Assembly: GCA_035293985.1 (NCBI GenBank)
Contig: DATGLS010000023.1
Coordinates: forward strand, 1 to 62,760
DNA: 62,760 bases
Direction: 5' to 3'
Source of the DNA: JAVDCA01 sp035293985
GTDB taxonomy: Bacteria > Pseudomonadota > Alphaproteobacteria > Rhizobiales > Xanthobacteraceae
Positions 16,991-25,856 of this stretch are shown here, piece after piece. Numbering within the stretch: the first letter of the stretch is position 1; every line of letters begins with the position of its first letter. A model generated the notes under the pieces. That model was not told the origin of the DNA. It did no database searches and worked only from the letters and a program-made list of their open reading frames with translations. Both the position numbers and the translations under genes were made by a program.

Positions 16991-18043
16991 ATGTCCTTCG
17001 TCTCGACCGTCGCGATCTGGTTCGCAATCGTGGTCTGCATCGTCCAGACCGCGCTGTTCGCCGGGCTCAACCTTGCGATATTCAGCCTCAGTCAGCTGCG
17101 CCTGCAGATCGAGGCCGACGGCGGCAATACCGATGCGGCGGGGGTGCTCGCGCTGCGCCAGGATTCCAACGGAGTGCTCTCGACCGTGGTCTGGGGCAAC
17201 GTCAGCACCAACGTGCTGCTGACGCTGCTGTCGGATTCGGTGCTGGCAGGGGTCGCGGCCTTCTTCTTTTCGGCGGTCGCGATCACGTTGCTGGGCGAGA
17301 TCGTGCCGCAAGCCTATTTTTCCCGCAACGCGCTGCGGATGACGGCGCGCTGCCTGCCCTTCCTCACCTTCTACCGCATCGTCCTCTATCCGATCGCCAG
17401 GCCGACGGCGCTGCTGCTCGACTGGTGGCTCGGCCAGGAGGGCATCTCCTATCTGCGCGAGCGCGACGTGCGCTCGCTGATCTTGCGCAGCGCCAAGGGC
17501 GGCGGCGACATCGGGCGCCTGGAAGCGATCGGCGCGCGCAACTTTCTCGATCTCGACGACATCCCCGTGAGCGAGGAAGGCGAGCCGATCGAGCCGCAGA
17601 GCATCATCGCGATGCCGCTCGTCAACCAGCGCTGCGTCCTGCCCAAGTTCGAGCGCTCGCCGAACGATCCGTTCCTGCGCCGCGTCGATGCGTCGGGCAA
17701 GAAATGGGTGATCGTCACCGACCTGTCGGGCGAGCCGGTGTTCGTCCTCGACTCGCACCACTTCCTGCGCGATGCCCTGTTCAACCAGCTCGAGACCGAT
17801 CTCGACGCCTACTGGCACCGGCCGATCGTCATTCGCGACCAGCAGGCCAAGCTCGGCGACGTCATCGGTCGCATGAAGGTCGCGCCGGAACGCCCGGGCG
17901 ACGACGTGATCGACAATGATCTCATTCTCGTATGGACCACGCAGCCGCGCATCATCACGGGTGCCGATCTGCTGGGCCGACTGCTGCGCGATATCGTGAC
18001 GCCGGAGGCGGTGGCTGCGCCGGCAAAGACTGCGACTGCGTAG
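16991..18043 (+). CDS. CNNM/DUF21-domain membrane protein
   Basis: A 350-residue protein. The N-terminal DUF21 (CNNM transmembrane) domain spans about residues 1-150 with four hydrophobic stretches, including SFVSTVAIWFAIVVCIVQ, GNVSTNVLLTLL and FFFSAVAITLLGEIVPQAYF. The GEIVPQ motif is characteristic of this family. It is followed by a cytosolic segment (about 150-340) that lacks obvious CBS-pair motifs; the usual CorC-type C-terminal domain is not evident. CNNM/CorB-type proteins are linked to magnesium or cobalt efflux. The ATG at 16991 has an upstream GAGGAAC. It follows the DUF445 remnant and ends before a perfect hairpin. Confidence 0.8.
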   Translation: MSFVSTVAIWFAIVVCIVQTALFAGLNLAIFSLSQLRLQIEADGGNTDAAGVLALRQDSNGVLSTVVWGNVSTNVLLTLLSDSVLAGVAAFFFSAVAITLLGEIVPQAYFSRNALRMTARCLPFLTFYRIVLYPIARPTALLLDWWLGQEGISYLRERDVRSLILRSAKGGGDIGRLEAIGARNFLDLDDIPVSEEGEPIEPQSIIAMPLVNQRCVLPKFERSPNDPFLRRVDASGKKWVIVTDLSGEPVFVLDSHHFLRDALFNQLETDLDAYWHRPIVIRDQQAKLGDVIGRMKVAPERPGDDVIDNDLILVWTTQPRIITGADLLGRLLRDIVTPEAVAAPAKTATA

Positions 18044-18071
18044 CCACCGCGACACTGCCGCCTGCACTCCT

Positions 18072-18093
18072 CTCCTCGCTGTTCAGCGAGGAG
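18072..18093. terminator. Perfect hairpin between convergent genes
   Basis: CTCCTCGCT (18072-18080) and AGCGAGGAG (18085-18093) form a 9-bp perfect stem with a GTTC tetraloop. It lies between the ends of the CNNM gene (18043) and the leftward methyltransferase (18116), the expected place for a bidirectional terminator. No T-run follows. Confidence 0.5.
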
Positions 18094-18115
18094 ACGGGGC
18101 GCGGGCAGCGTGCCA

Positions 18116-18841
18116 TCATGGCTTCTGGAACTTCAGCACGAACTCGTCGACCTTGATGGGCGAGCGGAAGACGACCGCGGTGCGCGGGTCGTCGGGGTTG
18201 CGCAGGAAATCGCCGGAGCCGACGAGCTTGAATCCGGCGGTCTCGAGCTCGGCGCGCACGGTCGCCTCGGCGATGCGGTGATAGAGCTTGCCGACCTTGT
18301 CGGCGTCCTCGGGGCGCGCCGAATGATCGGCGATGACCAGAATGCCGCCGGGCTTGAGCGCCGCGAACAGCGCCTTGTCCATCTTGGCACGGTCGACACC
18401 CATGTAGGTCGTGTCGTGATAAGCGAACAGGAATGTAATGAGGTCGAGCGGCGGCAGGCCGGCGGCCGGATCCTCGTAAGGCTTGATCCAGGCGAGCGCG
18501 TTGTGCATCGCCGGCCCCTGCATGCGCGCGTCGAACTTCTGGTTCGGCTTGTCGTTCTGGCCCCACACTTTGCCATTGGGAGCAACCGAGCGCGCCATCA
18601 GCTCGGTCGAGTAGCCGGCATCCGCCCCCATATCCAGCACGTTCCAGCCGGCTTTCGGGCCGATGAAGGTGAGGAGCTTCAAGGCCTCGCGCCGCTTGTC
18701 GGTGTGCCGGTCGGCATCGCTGCGGTCGCCCGCCGCGAGGATCGCGGCATAGTCCTGTGCCCGCGCCGTGCAGGGGACTTGCAACAGCGCCAGGCCGCAC
18801 ACGAAGGCGCCAAGCACGAGCGAACGCAATGTGAAAGCCAT
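18116..18841 (-). CDS. Exported SAM-dependent methyltransferase-like protein
   Basis: A 241-residue protein with an N-terminal signal peptide (MAFTLRSLVLGAFVCGLALL, cleavage near ARAQD at about residue 29). A class I methyltransferase fold follows: WNVLDMGADAGYSTELMARS is motif I, and ALFAALKPGGILVIADHS is motif V/VI. The start has GGAGGA before the ATG at 18841. Methyltransferases with signal peptides of this type are widespread in proteobacteria, but SAM is not known to be available in the periplasm. It may therefore have another activity, or the leader may be a membrane anchor. It is convergent with the CNNM gene and divergent from the dynamin-like pair, with 156 bp between the starts. Confidence 0.8.
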   Translation of the reverse strand: MAFTLRSLVLGAFVCGLALLQVPCTARAQDYAAILAAGDRSDADRHTDKRREALKLLTFIGPKAGWNVLDMGADAGYSTELMARSVAPNGKVWGQNDKPNQKFDARMQGPAMHNALAWIKPYEDPAAGLPPLDLITFLFAYHDTTYMGVDRAKMDKALFAALKPGGILVIADHSARPEDADKVGKLYHRIAEATVRAELETAGFKLVGSGDFLRNPDDPRTAVVFRSPIKVDEFVLKFQKP

Positions 18842-18997
18842 GAGGTCCTCCAATGAGCGGCGCCGACCATCGCAGACGCCGGGAAAATTGCAACGCGGTC
18901 GGAGTGGACGCGGGTCGCCTTTTCGCCGCCAAAACGCTACATCCCTACCAGGGTCATGCTGCAATTTTGTGAGGACGGTTCCAGGGATCTTGCCGCA

Positions 18998-20905
18998 ATG
19001 ACGGATCGCGCCTCCTCTGCGCTCGCGGACATCATCGGCGACTTCGACCAGTTGTACGACGCCTACCACAAAGGCGCGCTGATCAGCGACGGTCCGGGCG
19101 GCGCATTGGCGAAGAGGCTCGTCGGCGAGGGCCAGGATCTCTTCCGCTTTCGCCGGTTGTTTCTGCTGCTCGATGCGCTGATGCGCAACCGCGTCGGACG
19201 CCTGATCGGCGGCGACGACGGGCGGCGCCACGTGGTCGTATTCGGCGGCAACAACGTGGGAAAGAGCACGGTCGTCAACATTCTCGCCGGCCGCCGCCTC
19301 GCCAGCGTGAGCCCGGAAGGCGGCCACACCCGACATGCCGAGGCGTTCGTGCCGGACGGGATCATGAACAAGGCGGATTTGTTCGCCGACGATCACTATG
19401 CGCTGCGGCGGCTCACGCCGCAGGCCGACTCGGGCCTCGCCCAGGCGCCGCTCGATCACTTCGGCATCAGCCCGCTCGCCTCGACCGCGTTGCCCGACAA
19501 CGTGGTGCTGTGGGATACGCCCGACTGCGACGCGGTCGGATCGGAGAGCTACCTCCTCGCCGTGATCGAGGCCGTCACGGTCGCCGACGTTCTGGTCTAC
19601 GTGACGTCGGGCGAGAAGTACTCGGTCGAGCACCTGGTCGAATGGTTCCTTCTGCTCGCCGGCACTGGCATCGACGCGCTCGAATGCCTCAACCGCACGC
19701 CGGTGCGGGACCACGCGCAGGTGATCGAGAGCCAGAAGACGCGCATCTTTCCGCGCGCCGCTGCGGCGCTCGGCGTCGCGGCGCCCTCCCCGCGCGTGGT
19801 CGGGCTCAAGTTCATGGTCGAGGGCGAGGAAGACGACCTGTGGGACCCGCGCCAGCACCCGGAGGCCGAGAAGTTGCGCGGCGAGGTGCTGGCGTTGGTC
19901 GAGCGCGGGCGGCGCGATCCGGCGCCGCCCCTCGACTTCGTCGCCGCTCACGTCGAGCGGCTGCTCGAGCCGGCCCGCATCGAGCGCAGCGCGATCGAGG
20001 GGTGGACGCGCGAGGTCGAGGAGGCGATCCGGCTTTTTGCGCAGATTTACGAGGATGCGTATCTCGTGTCGGAGAAGACGATCGACCCGATCAGCCGGCT
20101 CAATGTGCAGATCCTCGAGCTGCTCAATCCGAATATTCCGGGCCTGCAGGAGACCCTGTCGGCGCTGAGCTGGGCGGCGCGCTGGCCGGCCAAGATCACC
20201 ATCAAGGCGATCGGGCACGTCTATCAGGCGGTCACCGGCGGCACGCAGAAGGGCGAGGCAGCGCCGAAAGAGCTCGTCGCCTACACGGACGCGCACACGG
20301 CGGTGTTGACCCGGCTCTCGCAGGCGATCGAGGCCGCGCGCGAGGAGCCGCGGCACCATCCGTTCTGGGATGCGCTCGACACCGCCTGGAAGGACGAGTT
20401 CGACGCGCTCAACGACAGGTTCGTCAAGCTCGTCGCCAGGCATATGAAGGAAACGGACGAAGCGATCGTGGCGTCCGCCCGGGCGATCATCGATCAGCTG
20501 CGCACCCGGCCGACCCTGCTCAAGACGTTGCAGGGCGCGCGCATCGCCGCAACCGTCGGCGGCATCATGGTGTCGTTCGCGGTGCCGCACGTCGGCTCCT
20601 TCGCCTATCAGCTGCTCGAGGAATCCTTTCTCGCGCCGATGATGGCGGTCGGCGTGGATGCCGCCGCGCAGGGCGCGATCGCGGCCTTCGTGAAGAAAAT
20701 CGAGGTCGATCTCGTCGCCAAGCTCAGGCAGGAGGCCATGACCAACGCCAACGCGCTCTACGGCGAGGCCGTGAACCACATCACGCAGGTCGCGAAGGCG
20801 CGCGCCGGCACCCTCGGTGTCGACCCGGACGTGCTGCGTGGCTTGCCGCGGAAGATCGATGAGCTCCGGCGCGAATTCGACACGCCGTCGGCGAGGATCG
20901 CATGA
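18998..20905 (+). CDS. Dynamin-like GTPase, first of a pair
   Basis: A 635-residue protein. The P-loop GGNNVGKST is at about residues 83-91. A switch region (PEGGHTRHAEAFV) and a G3-type motif WDTPDCDAV (about 171) follow. The G4 site reads LNRTPVRDH, not the usual NKxD, so nucleotide specificity may be altered. A long helical C-terminal part contains one to two hydrophobic segments (about 515-560: ATVGGIMVSFAVPHVGSFAY, then MMAVGVDAAAQ), as in membrane-remodelling bacterial dynamins. I chose the ATG at 18998 (MTDRASSALAD); an in-frame ATG at 18956 would add 14 residues. The stop overlaps the start of the second GTPase (ATGA), implying translational coupling. Confidence 0.85.
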   Translation: MTDRASSALADIIGDFDQLYDAYHKGALISDGPGGALAKRLVGEGQDLFRFRRLFLLLDALMRNRVGRLIGGDDGRRHVVVFGGNNVGKSTVVNILAGRRLASVSPEGGHTRHAEAFVPDGIMNKADLFADDHYALRRLTPQADSGLAQAPLDHFGISPLASTALPDNVVLWDTPDCDAVGSESYLLAVIEAVTVADVLVYVTSGEKYSVEHLVEWFLLLAGTGIDALECLNRTPVRDHAQVIESQKTRIFPRAAAALGVAAPSPRVVGLKFMVEGEEDDLWDPRQHPEAEKLRGEVLALVERGRRDPAPPLDFVAAHVERLLEPARIERSAIEGWTREVEEAIRLFAQIYEDAYLVSEKTIDPISRLNVQILELLNPNIPGLQETLSALSWAARWPAKITIKAIGHVYQAVTGGTQKGEAAPKELVAYTDAHTAVLTRLSQAIEAAREEPRHHPFWDALDTAWKDEFDALNDRFVKLVARHMKETDEAIVASARAIIDQLRTRPTLLKTLQGARIAATVGGIMVSFAVPHVGSFAYQLLEESFLAPMMAVGVDAAAQGAIAAFVKKIEVDLVAKLRQEAMTNANALYGEAVNHITQVAKARAGTLGVDPDVLRGLPRKIDELRREFDTPSARIA

Positions 20906-22761
20906 GCGCCGGCTGGACCGACAGCTCGGCGCTGCTCGCCGAGATCGAGCGCTGGATGAGCGAGCTCGCCGAGCGGGGGCTGCGCGGCGAAGCGGAGCTC
21001 CGCGAGCTCAGCGCGGAACTCGCCCAATCGCGCGGCGAGCGGCTCGACCTTCCGACCGACGCGATCCTCGTGGTGCTGCTGTGCGGGCCGACCGCGGTCG
21101 GCAAGTCGACGCTGATCAACACGCTCGCGGGCGCCGAGATCTCTCGGCCGGGTCTCGGCGCGACCACGAGCGCGGCCGTGATCTACCTGCACGAGGACGA
21201 CAACCCGCAGCGCCTGTTCGAGTACGGGCGCGAGATCGGCGAGCTCGCGCGCGCCCCGCAGACCGTGGTGCGTCACCGCCGGCCCGAGCTGCTGCACAAG
21301 GTGCTGATCGACACGCCCGACATCGACAGCGTGGTGCGCGACCATCGCGCCCTCACCGGCGCGCTGGTGCATGCCGCCGACCTCGTGCTGTTCGTCACCA
21401 CGCCCGAGCGCTACCGCGACATGCAGGCGGCCCAGTGGGTCGAGCAGCAGAGCGCGCAGCGCGCCATGGCGTTCGTGCTCAACAAATGGGACCGCGCCTC
21501 GGTTGGGCTGCAGTGGGAGGGCCGCGGGCTGGTCGAGGCCGATTTTCGCCGCGTGCTCGCCGGCAACGGCTTTGCCGAATCGCAGATGTTCAAGGTCTCA
21601 TGCGTTGCGACCGGCGGAAACAGCCAAAAGGACGACGAGAACGAGTTGCCGGCGCTGCGCGACTGGCTCGAGCGCGGGCTCAACCGGTCGGCATCCGCCG
21701 CGATCCAGGATCGCCGCCGCGTGATGGCGTGGGGACGGCTTGCGGCGGCGATCGCAAAGAACATGCCCGTGCCGATCAGTGCGGCCCCGTGGTTGAAAGA
21801 GGCGTTCGAGGCATTCGCGGGCGTTCGCCGCGAGGCGGCGGCGCCGGTCCAGACCGCGGCCGCCGAGGTCGCAGGCGACATCGGCGACCGTTCCGTATGG
21901 CCGTCGAGCCCCGGGCTGTTCGGCACCTATGCGCGCTTCCTCGCCTGGTGCGCGGCGCTGCGCCAGAACCCCTGGTACAACCCGCTCGGGTTCGGCCGCA
22001 CGGCGGCCGCCGGTGACGGCGAAACGAACGTCGACGCCAGAGTCCCGGCGCTCCCCAGTGCGGCCTTCGCGGCGGCGCTGCCGCGGCTCCTCGCCGAGAC
22101 CGTCCGCCGCCTGCGCTATCGGCTGATCGCACAGCCGCTGCCGCTCAAGGCGGTCGACGTGCAGTGGGACGACGAGCTGGCACAGCTGGCGCCGCGGCTT
22201 GCGGCAGTGCCCGCCGCGACGCTGGCGGATGTCGTCGCCACCGCGTCGAAGCTGAGCTTTCGCCGGGCGTTCGGGATCGCGGCGATCGCGGGCATCGAGC
22301 TTGCGATCCTCGCAGTGCTCGGCACGGCGCTGTGGCAGGTCGGGCGCGGCTTCGTCACGGCGCAGTATGCGCAGTCGGGGCTCATCTACAGCACGGTCGC
22401 GCTGGTGATCCTGCTGCTGCTCGCCGGCCACATGCTGGCGAATTTCTTCTTCCCGTCGCTGCGGCGCCGGTTCCAGGCCGAGCTCGCCCGCCGCCTGCAG
22501 GCAAACGTCGAGCGCAGCTGCGGCCGCATGGAGACCGCGTTGCAGGAGCACGCCGCCGCGATCGACCGGCTGGCGGCGCACGGCCGCGATATCCAGGGCG
22601 CGATCGACCGCTCGGTCCAGTCGCTGCGCCACAGCGGCGACGGCGCCGCGATCGAGCGGCTGTTCGGCCAAAAGGCTCCGGCCGCGCCGCAAGCAGATCC
22701 CCTTTCCGCGAAGCCGCCCAAGCCGCAACCGCCGTCACGCCGGCCGGCCAGGTTCGAATGA
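20902..22761 (+). CDS. Dynamin-like GTPase, second of a pair
   Basis: A 619-residue protein. The P-loop GPTAVGKST is at about residues 63-71, LIDTPDIDS (G3) at about 135, and a canonical VLNKWDRAS (G4) at about 193. The middle is helical. Two transmembrane segments lie at about 455-480 (IAAIAGIELAILAVLGTALW) and 495-518 (STVALVILLLLAGHMLANFF). A helical, basic C-terminus and proline-rich tail follow. It starts inside the stop of the first GTPase and is followed by a methyltransferase 9 bp later, so the three are almost certainly one transcription unit. Bacterial dynamins often work as heteromeric pairs on membranes; that this pair does so is inference. Confidence 0.85.
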   Translation: MSAGWTDSSALLAEIERWMSELAERGLRGEAELRELSAELAQSRGERLDLPTDAILVVLLCGPTAVGKSTLINTLAGAEISRPGLGATTSAAVIYLHEDDNPQRLFEYGREIGELARAPQTVVRHRRPELLHKVLIDTPDIDSVVRDHRALTGALVHAADLVLFVTTPERYRDMQAAQWVEQQSAQRAMAFVLNKWDRASVGLQWEGRGLVEADFRRVLAGNGFAESQMFKVSCVATGGNSQKDDENELPALRDWLERGLNRSASAAIQDRRRVMAWGRLAAAIAKNMPVPISAAPWLKEAFEAFAGVRREAAAPVQTAAAEVAGDIGDRSVWPSSPGLFGTYARFLAWCAALRQNPWYNPLGFGRTAAAGDGETNVDARVPALPSAAFAAALPRLLAETVRRLRYRLIAQPLPLKAVDVQWDDELAQLAPRLAAVPAATLADVVATASKLSFRRAFGIAAIAGIELAILAVLGTALWQVGRGFVTAQYAQSGLIYSTVALVILLLLAGHMLANFFFPSLRRRFQAELARRLQANVERSCGRMETALQEHAAAIDRLAAHGRDIQGAIDRSVQSLRHSGDGAAIERLFGQKAPAAPQADPLSAKPPKPQPPSRRPARFE

Positions 22762-22770
22762 TGGAGTAAA

Positions 22771-23382
22771 ATGCCGATGTCCGAGCTCGCCCGCTGGAAC
22801 GAGCGCTTTTCCGCGCCCGGCTATCTGTTCGGCACCGAGCCGAATGCGTTCCTCAAAGGCGAGGCGCATCGGCTCAAGCGCGGCGCGACGGCGCTCTCGA
22901 TCGCCGACGGCGAAGGACGCAACGGCGTCTTCCTCGCGAGCCTCGGCCTCGACGTGCTGGCGGTCGATTTCTCCGCCGTCGCACTTGCCAAATCGCGTGA
23001 GCTCGCGGCGCGCCGCGGCGTCAATCTGCGGACCGAGCAAGTCGATCTCCTGCGCTGGACCTGGCCGACCGCGGCCTTCGACGTGGTGGTCGCGATCTTC
23101 ATCCAGTTCGCGAGCGAAGCCGAGCGGCCGCCGCTGTTCGCCGGCATCAAGCAGGCGCTGCGCCCGGGCGGACTTCTCCTGATGCAAGGCTACCGCCCCG
23201 AGCAGCTCGCCTACGGGACGGGGGGCCCGAAGGAGCTCGGCAACCTCTATACGCGCGCGCTGCTCGAAACGTCGTTCGCCGATTTCGCCGAGCTGAGCAT
23301 CCGCGAGCACGATGACGTGGTGCAGGAGGGCAGTGGTCACGACGGAATGTCGGCACTGATCGATCTGGTGGGAAGGAAGTAG
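22771..23382 (+). CDS. Class I SAM-dependent methyltransferase (TehB-like)
   Basis: A 203-residue cytosolic methyltransferase. WNERFSAPGYLFGTEPNAFL is the typical N-terminus of this small family. ALSIADGEGRNGVFLASLG is the SAM-binding motif I, DVLAVDFSAVALAKS the acidic end of strand 2, and ALRPGGLLLMQGYRPEQL the post-motif. These proteins resemble thiopurine or tellurite-resistance methyltransferases. The start follows the second dynamin gene by 9 bp with a GGAG box. Tight linkage to the GTPase pair suggests co-expression, although the role in common is not evident. An internal ATG at 22777 is an alternative start. Confidence 0.85.
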   Translation: MPMSELARWNERFSAPGYLFGTEPNAFLKGEAHRLKRGATALSIADGEGRNGVFLASLGLDVLAVDFSAVALAKSRELAARRGVNLRTEQVDLLRWTWPTAAFDVVVAIFIQFASEAERPPLFAGIKQALRPGGLLLMQGYRPEQLAYGTGGPKELGNLYTRALLETSFADFAELSIREHDDVVQEGSGHDGMSALIDLVGRK

Positions 23383-23390
23383 TTTCGTGC

Positions 23391-23777
23391 TCACGCGCCG
23401 GCCGGCGTCGGCGCTTGCTCGATGAACTCCAGCCCGTGCGGCCCCTGATAGAACCGGCCCGTGATGGTGCGGTCGATCTCGCCGGTCACGACGGCGATCC
23501 GCACCGCGAAGCCGCATACGTGGCCGGCTTCCCGCGGACTCGGCATGCAGGCGAGCTTGGTGAAGCCGCGGATGTCGAACGCATCGGTCCGTGCGGCGCG
23601 CACCTGCGCGAGCGCCGCCTCGCCGCCGGTCGCGGCGACGAAATCGAGCGCTGCGCGCACGTCGGCCGTGAGCGTCGCCTGAAAGGCCGAGCGCATTGCG
23701 CCTTCGCTCGGCTCGTCGGAAAAGCCGGTCGCGGCCATGATGCCGACGGCCACCGCCGGCAGCGTCCAAACTCGCAT
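23391..23777 (-). CDS. Small exported protein, function unknown
   Basis: A 128-residue protein with a short signal peptide (MRVWTLPAVAVGIMAATGFS). The mature part has SAFQATLTADVRAALDFVAA and a C-terminal beta-rich part (HVCGFAVRIAVVTGEIDRTI, then GRFYQGPHGLEFIEQ), with cysteines at about residues 81 and 89. I do not recognise the family. The ATG at 23777 was chosen because the signal peptide begins there; an AGGAGGGGG run is upstream at a somewhat long distance. It ends 9 bp from the methyltransferase stop, in convergent orientation. Confidence 0.55.
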   Translation of the reverse strand: MRVWTLPAVAVGIMAATGFSDEPSEGAMRSAFQATLTADVRAALDFVAATGGEAALAQVRAARTDAFDIRGFTKLACMPSPREAGHVCGFAVRIAVVTGEIDRTITGRFYQGPHGLEFIEQAPTPAGA

Positions 23778-23966
23778 TGCGGAAGAGCCCCCTCCTGCCA
23801 CGCCGCGAAGATGGCACAGAGAACTTGCGCCGCCGTTTGGCCGGCCGGTGCAATTTTAGCGATTGGGAATTCGTTCACCTTGCCGGCTTGATCGCCGCAC
23901 GTTCTACCGCGATAGATGAACCGGCCACACTGTGATCCCGCCCCAAGAACATCCCGAGGAACGCCC

Positions 23967-24542
23967 ATGCCTGCCAAGCTCAAGCCGCGCCTGCCCATCA
24001 TCCCGGACGACAAGCTCACTGATCGGCAGAAGGAGCTGATGGAGGCGATCCGCTCCGGCCCGCGCGGCCGGGTCAACCAGGGCGGCCCGTTCGGCGTCTA
24101 CCTGCACGCGCCCGATTTCGGCGATCTCACCCAGAAGCTCGGCGCCCACGCGCGCTACAAATCGGGGCTGCCGCCGCGCCTCTCCGAGTTCGCCATCCTG
24201 TGCACGGCCCGTCAGTGGCGCGCGCAGTACGAGTGGCACGCGCATGCGCAGATCGCCGAGAAGGCCGGCGTGGCCCCGGAAGCGATCCGCGACGTGAAGG
24301 CCGGCCGCGCGCCGAAGAAGGCGAGCAAGGAGGAGCGCGCGATCTACGATTTCGTCGCCGAGCTCTACAAGACGCGGCGGGTGAGCGAGCGCACCTACAA
24401 GCGGGTGCATGCCTTCCTCGGCAACACCGGAATGGTCGAGCTGGTCGGCATCCTCGGCTATTACGGCCTCGTCGCCATGATGCTCGACGTGTTCAACGTG
24501 CCGCTGCCGGAGGGCGCGACGCCGGCGTTCCCGGAAAGATAG
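23967..24542 (+). CDS. Carboxymuconolactone decarboxylase-family protein
   Basis: A 191-residue all-helical CMD/AhpD-like protein. LTDRQKELMEAIRSGPRG and GPFGVYLHAPDFGDLTQKLG open the family pattern. LSEFAILCTARQWRAQYEW follows, ending EWHAHAQIAEKAGV. The E-W-H-A-H pattern is the usual active-site block, with a single Cys (ILCTAR) rather than the CxxC pair of AhpD. KASKEERAIYDFVAELYKT completes the fold. Members include gamma-carboxymuconolactone decarboxylase and stand-alone proteins of unknown substrate; no protocatechuate genes are near, so the substrate stays open. The ATG at 23967 has GAGGA upstream. Confidence 0.85.
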   Translation: MPAKLKPRLPIIPDDKLTDRQKELMEAIRSGPRGRVNQGGPFGVYLHAPDFGDLTQKLGAHARYKSGLPPRLSEFAILCTARQWRAQYEWHAHAQIAEKAGVAPEAIRDVKAGRAPKKASKEERAIYDFVAELYKTRRVSERTYKRVHAFLGNTGMVELVGILGYYGLVAMMLDVFNVPLPEGATPAFPER

Positions 24543-24544
24543 CG

Positions 24545-24700
24545 AAAGGCGCGAGCGAAGAAGCAATCTCGGTCCGTATGCGAATGAGCTTGCGGGTCGA
24601 GCTTGCTTCGACGCGCATGCAAGTCGGGCCTGCCCGACTTGCCACGATGTTGTCGATCTCGGGTAAACCCGAGATCGATGCGCCTCGCAATGACGGGAAG
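24545..24700. repeat. Intergenic repeat with two perfect hairpins
   Basis: Two adjacent perfect stems are present: 11 bp at 24619-24629 / 24632-24642 with a 2-base loop, and 12 bp at 24653-24664 / 24667-24678 with an AA loop. They are flanked by 'gaagcaatctcgg' (about 24559) and 'cctcgcaatgacggg' (about 24686). The flanks resemble the outer ends of dispersed 'cattgcgag...gaagcaatc' elements of Rhizobiales. It lies between convergent genes, so it can also act as a terminator for both. Confidence 0.65.
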
Positions 24701-24702
24701 AG

Positions 24703-25650
24703 CTACGCGCTTGCCGCGGCCGGCAGGTCTTCCTCGGCCGGCGGCGCTTCGCCTTGCGGCTCGGCTTTCGGCTTCGGCTTGTTCATGCGCTGCTGCAGCA
24801 GCGCCATGAAGTCCCTCATCGGCATGGGCGGCGCGATCAGGTGACCCTGGCCGAAATCGCAGCCCATGATCTGCATCGCCTGCAGGTCGGCGACCGTCTC
24901 GATGCCTTCGGCGACCGCGGCGCTGCCGAAGCGGTGGGCGAGATCGATGGCGGTCTGGCAGATCGCCGCGTTGGTCGGGTCGCCGGCGCATCCCTTGATG
25001 AAGCTGTGGTTGAGCTTGAGCTCGGCGAAGGAAAGCTCGCGCAGGCTCGAGAACGACGAAAAGCCGGCGCCGAAATCGTCGATCGCGACCGAGATGCCGC
25101 TCACCCGCAGCTTGGCGGCGATCTCCTGGCTGCGGCGGATGTCGCGCACGATCTGGTCCTCGGTCACCTCGACGATGAGGCCCGGCCAGTACTCGGCCTT
25201 GGGGCGGTTCTCGGTGACGATCTTCTCGATCGGCAGGCGGTCGAGCAGGTGCACCGGCACGTTGATGGCGAGGCGCAGGTTGAAGCCCGCCTCGTCGAAC
25301 ACCGACCAGTCACGCAGCACCGTGAGCAGCGCGTGCTCGGTGAGCCGCGCCATGACGTCGTCGCTCACCCCCGGCAGGAAGCTTCCCGGCAGCAGCACGC
25401 CCTTGTCGGGATCGCGAATGCGCGCAAGCGCCTCGGCGCCGGCGAGACAGCGCTGCTTGATGTCGATCTTGGGCTGATACCAGAGCTCGAGGCGGGTCTC
25501 GCGCAGCGCCTCGTCGAGCGGCCCCGTCGATGGCGGTGGCGGCGGCGTTGCGGCGCCCTGCGTTGCGGGCGCAGCCTGTCCATCGGCCGTCAACGCGGCA
25601 AGCACCCGCTCCAGGCCCGACTTGGTGTCGTCCAACGCCATGATCGCCAT
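24703..25650 (-). CDS. EAL-domain cyclic-di-GMP phosphodiesterase
   Basis: A 315-residue stand-alone EAL protein. The N-terminal 60 residues are non-conserved. The EAL domain (about 60-285) keeps the metal and substrate residues: AGAEALARI (the EAL glutamate), RLAINVPVHLL (Asn), IVEVTED (Glu), IAIDD-type DDFGAGFSS, ELKLNHSFIKG (Lys) and AEGIET (Glu). It is therefore probably active in c-di-GMP hydrolysis. The C-terminus is low complexity (KPKPKAEPQGE). No GGDEF, PAS or membrane segment is visible, so it is cytosolic. The start at 25650 has GGAGGA upstream; MALDD 9 bases downstream is an alternative. It may influence motility genes elsewhere in the window. Confidence 0.9.
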   Translation of the reverse strand: MAIMALDDTKSGLERVLAALTADGQAAPATQGAATPPPPPSTGPLDEALRETRLELWYQPKIDIKQRCLAGAEALARIRDPDKGVLLPGSFLPGVSDDVMARLTEHALLTVLRDWSVFDEAGFNLRLAINVPVHLLDRLPIEKIVTENRPKAEYWPGLIVEVTEDQIVRDIRRSQEIAAKLRVSGISVAIDDFGAGFSSFSSLRELSFAELKLNHSFIKGCAGDPTNAAICQTAIDLAHRFGSAAVAEGIETVADLQAMQIMGCDFGQGHLIAPPMPMRDFMALLQQRMNKPKPKAEPQGEAPPAEEDLPAAASA

Positions 25651-25856
25651 CCCGATTTTCCTCCGGAGATAGCGGAATATTCTTAAGCTTTGGTGTTGGG
25701 GAGATATTGCAAAAGCGCAGCCGCGCGTGATTTCAAGCCTTTCGCGGCGCAGAAGCGCGCTGCCGCCGCGGGCCATTAACCCGCGGCTAACCGCACTCGC
25801 CGAAGCCAACCGTATCCCGACGACGTGTGCTCTGGAGCTCCAGCAGCAGCACAGGC

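Noticed and set aside
18116..20779. 887-codon open frame on the minus strand
   Set aside because: Only its last 241 codons (from 18841) are the real exported methyltransferase; the rest is antisense to the first dynamin-like gene.
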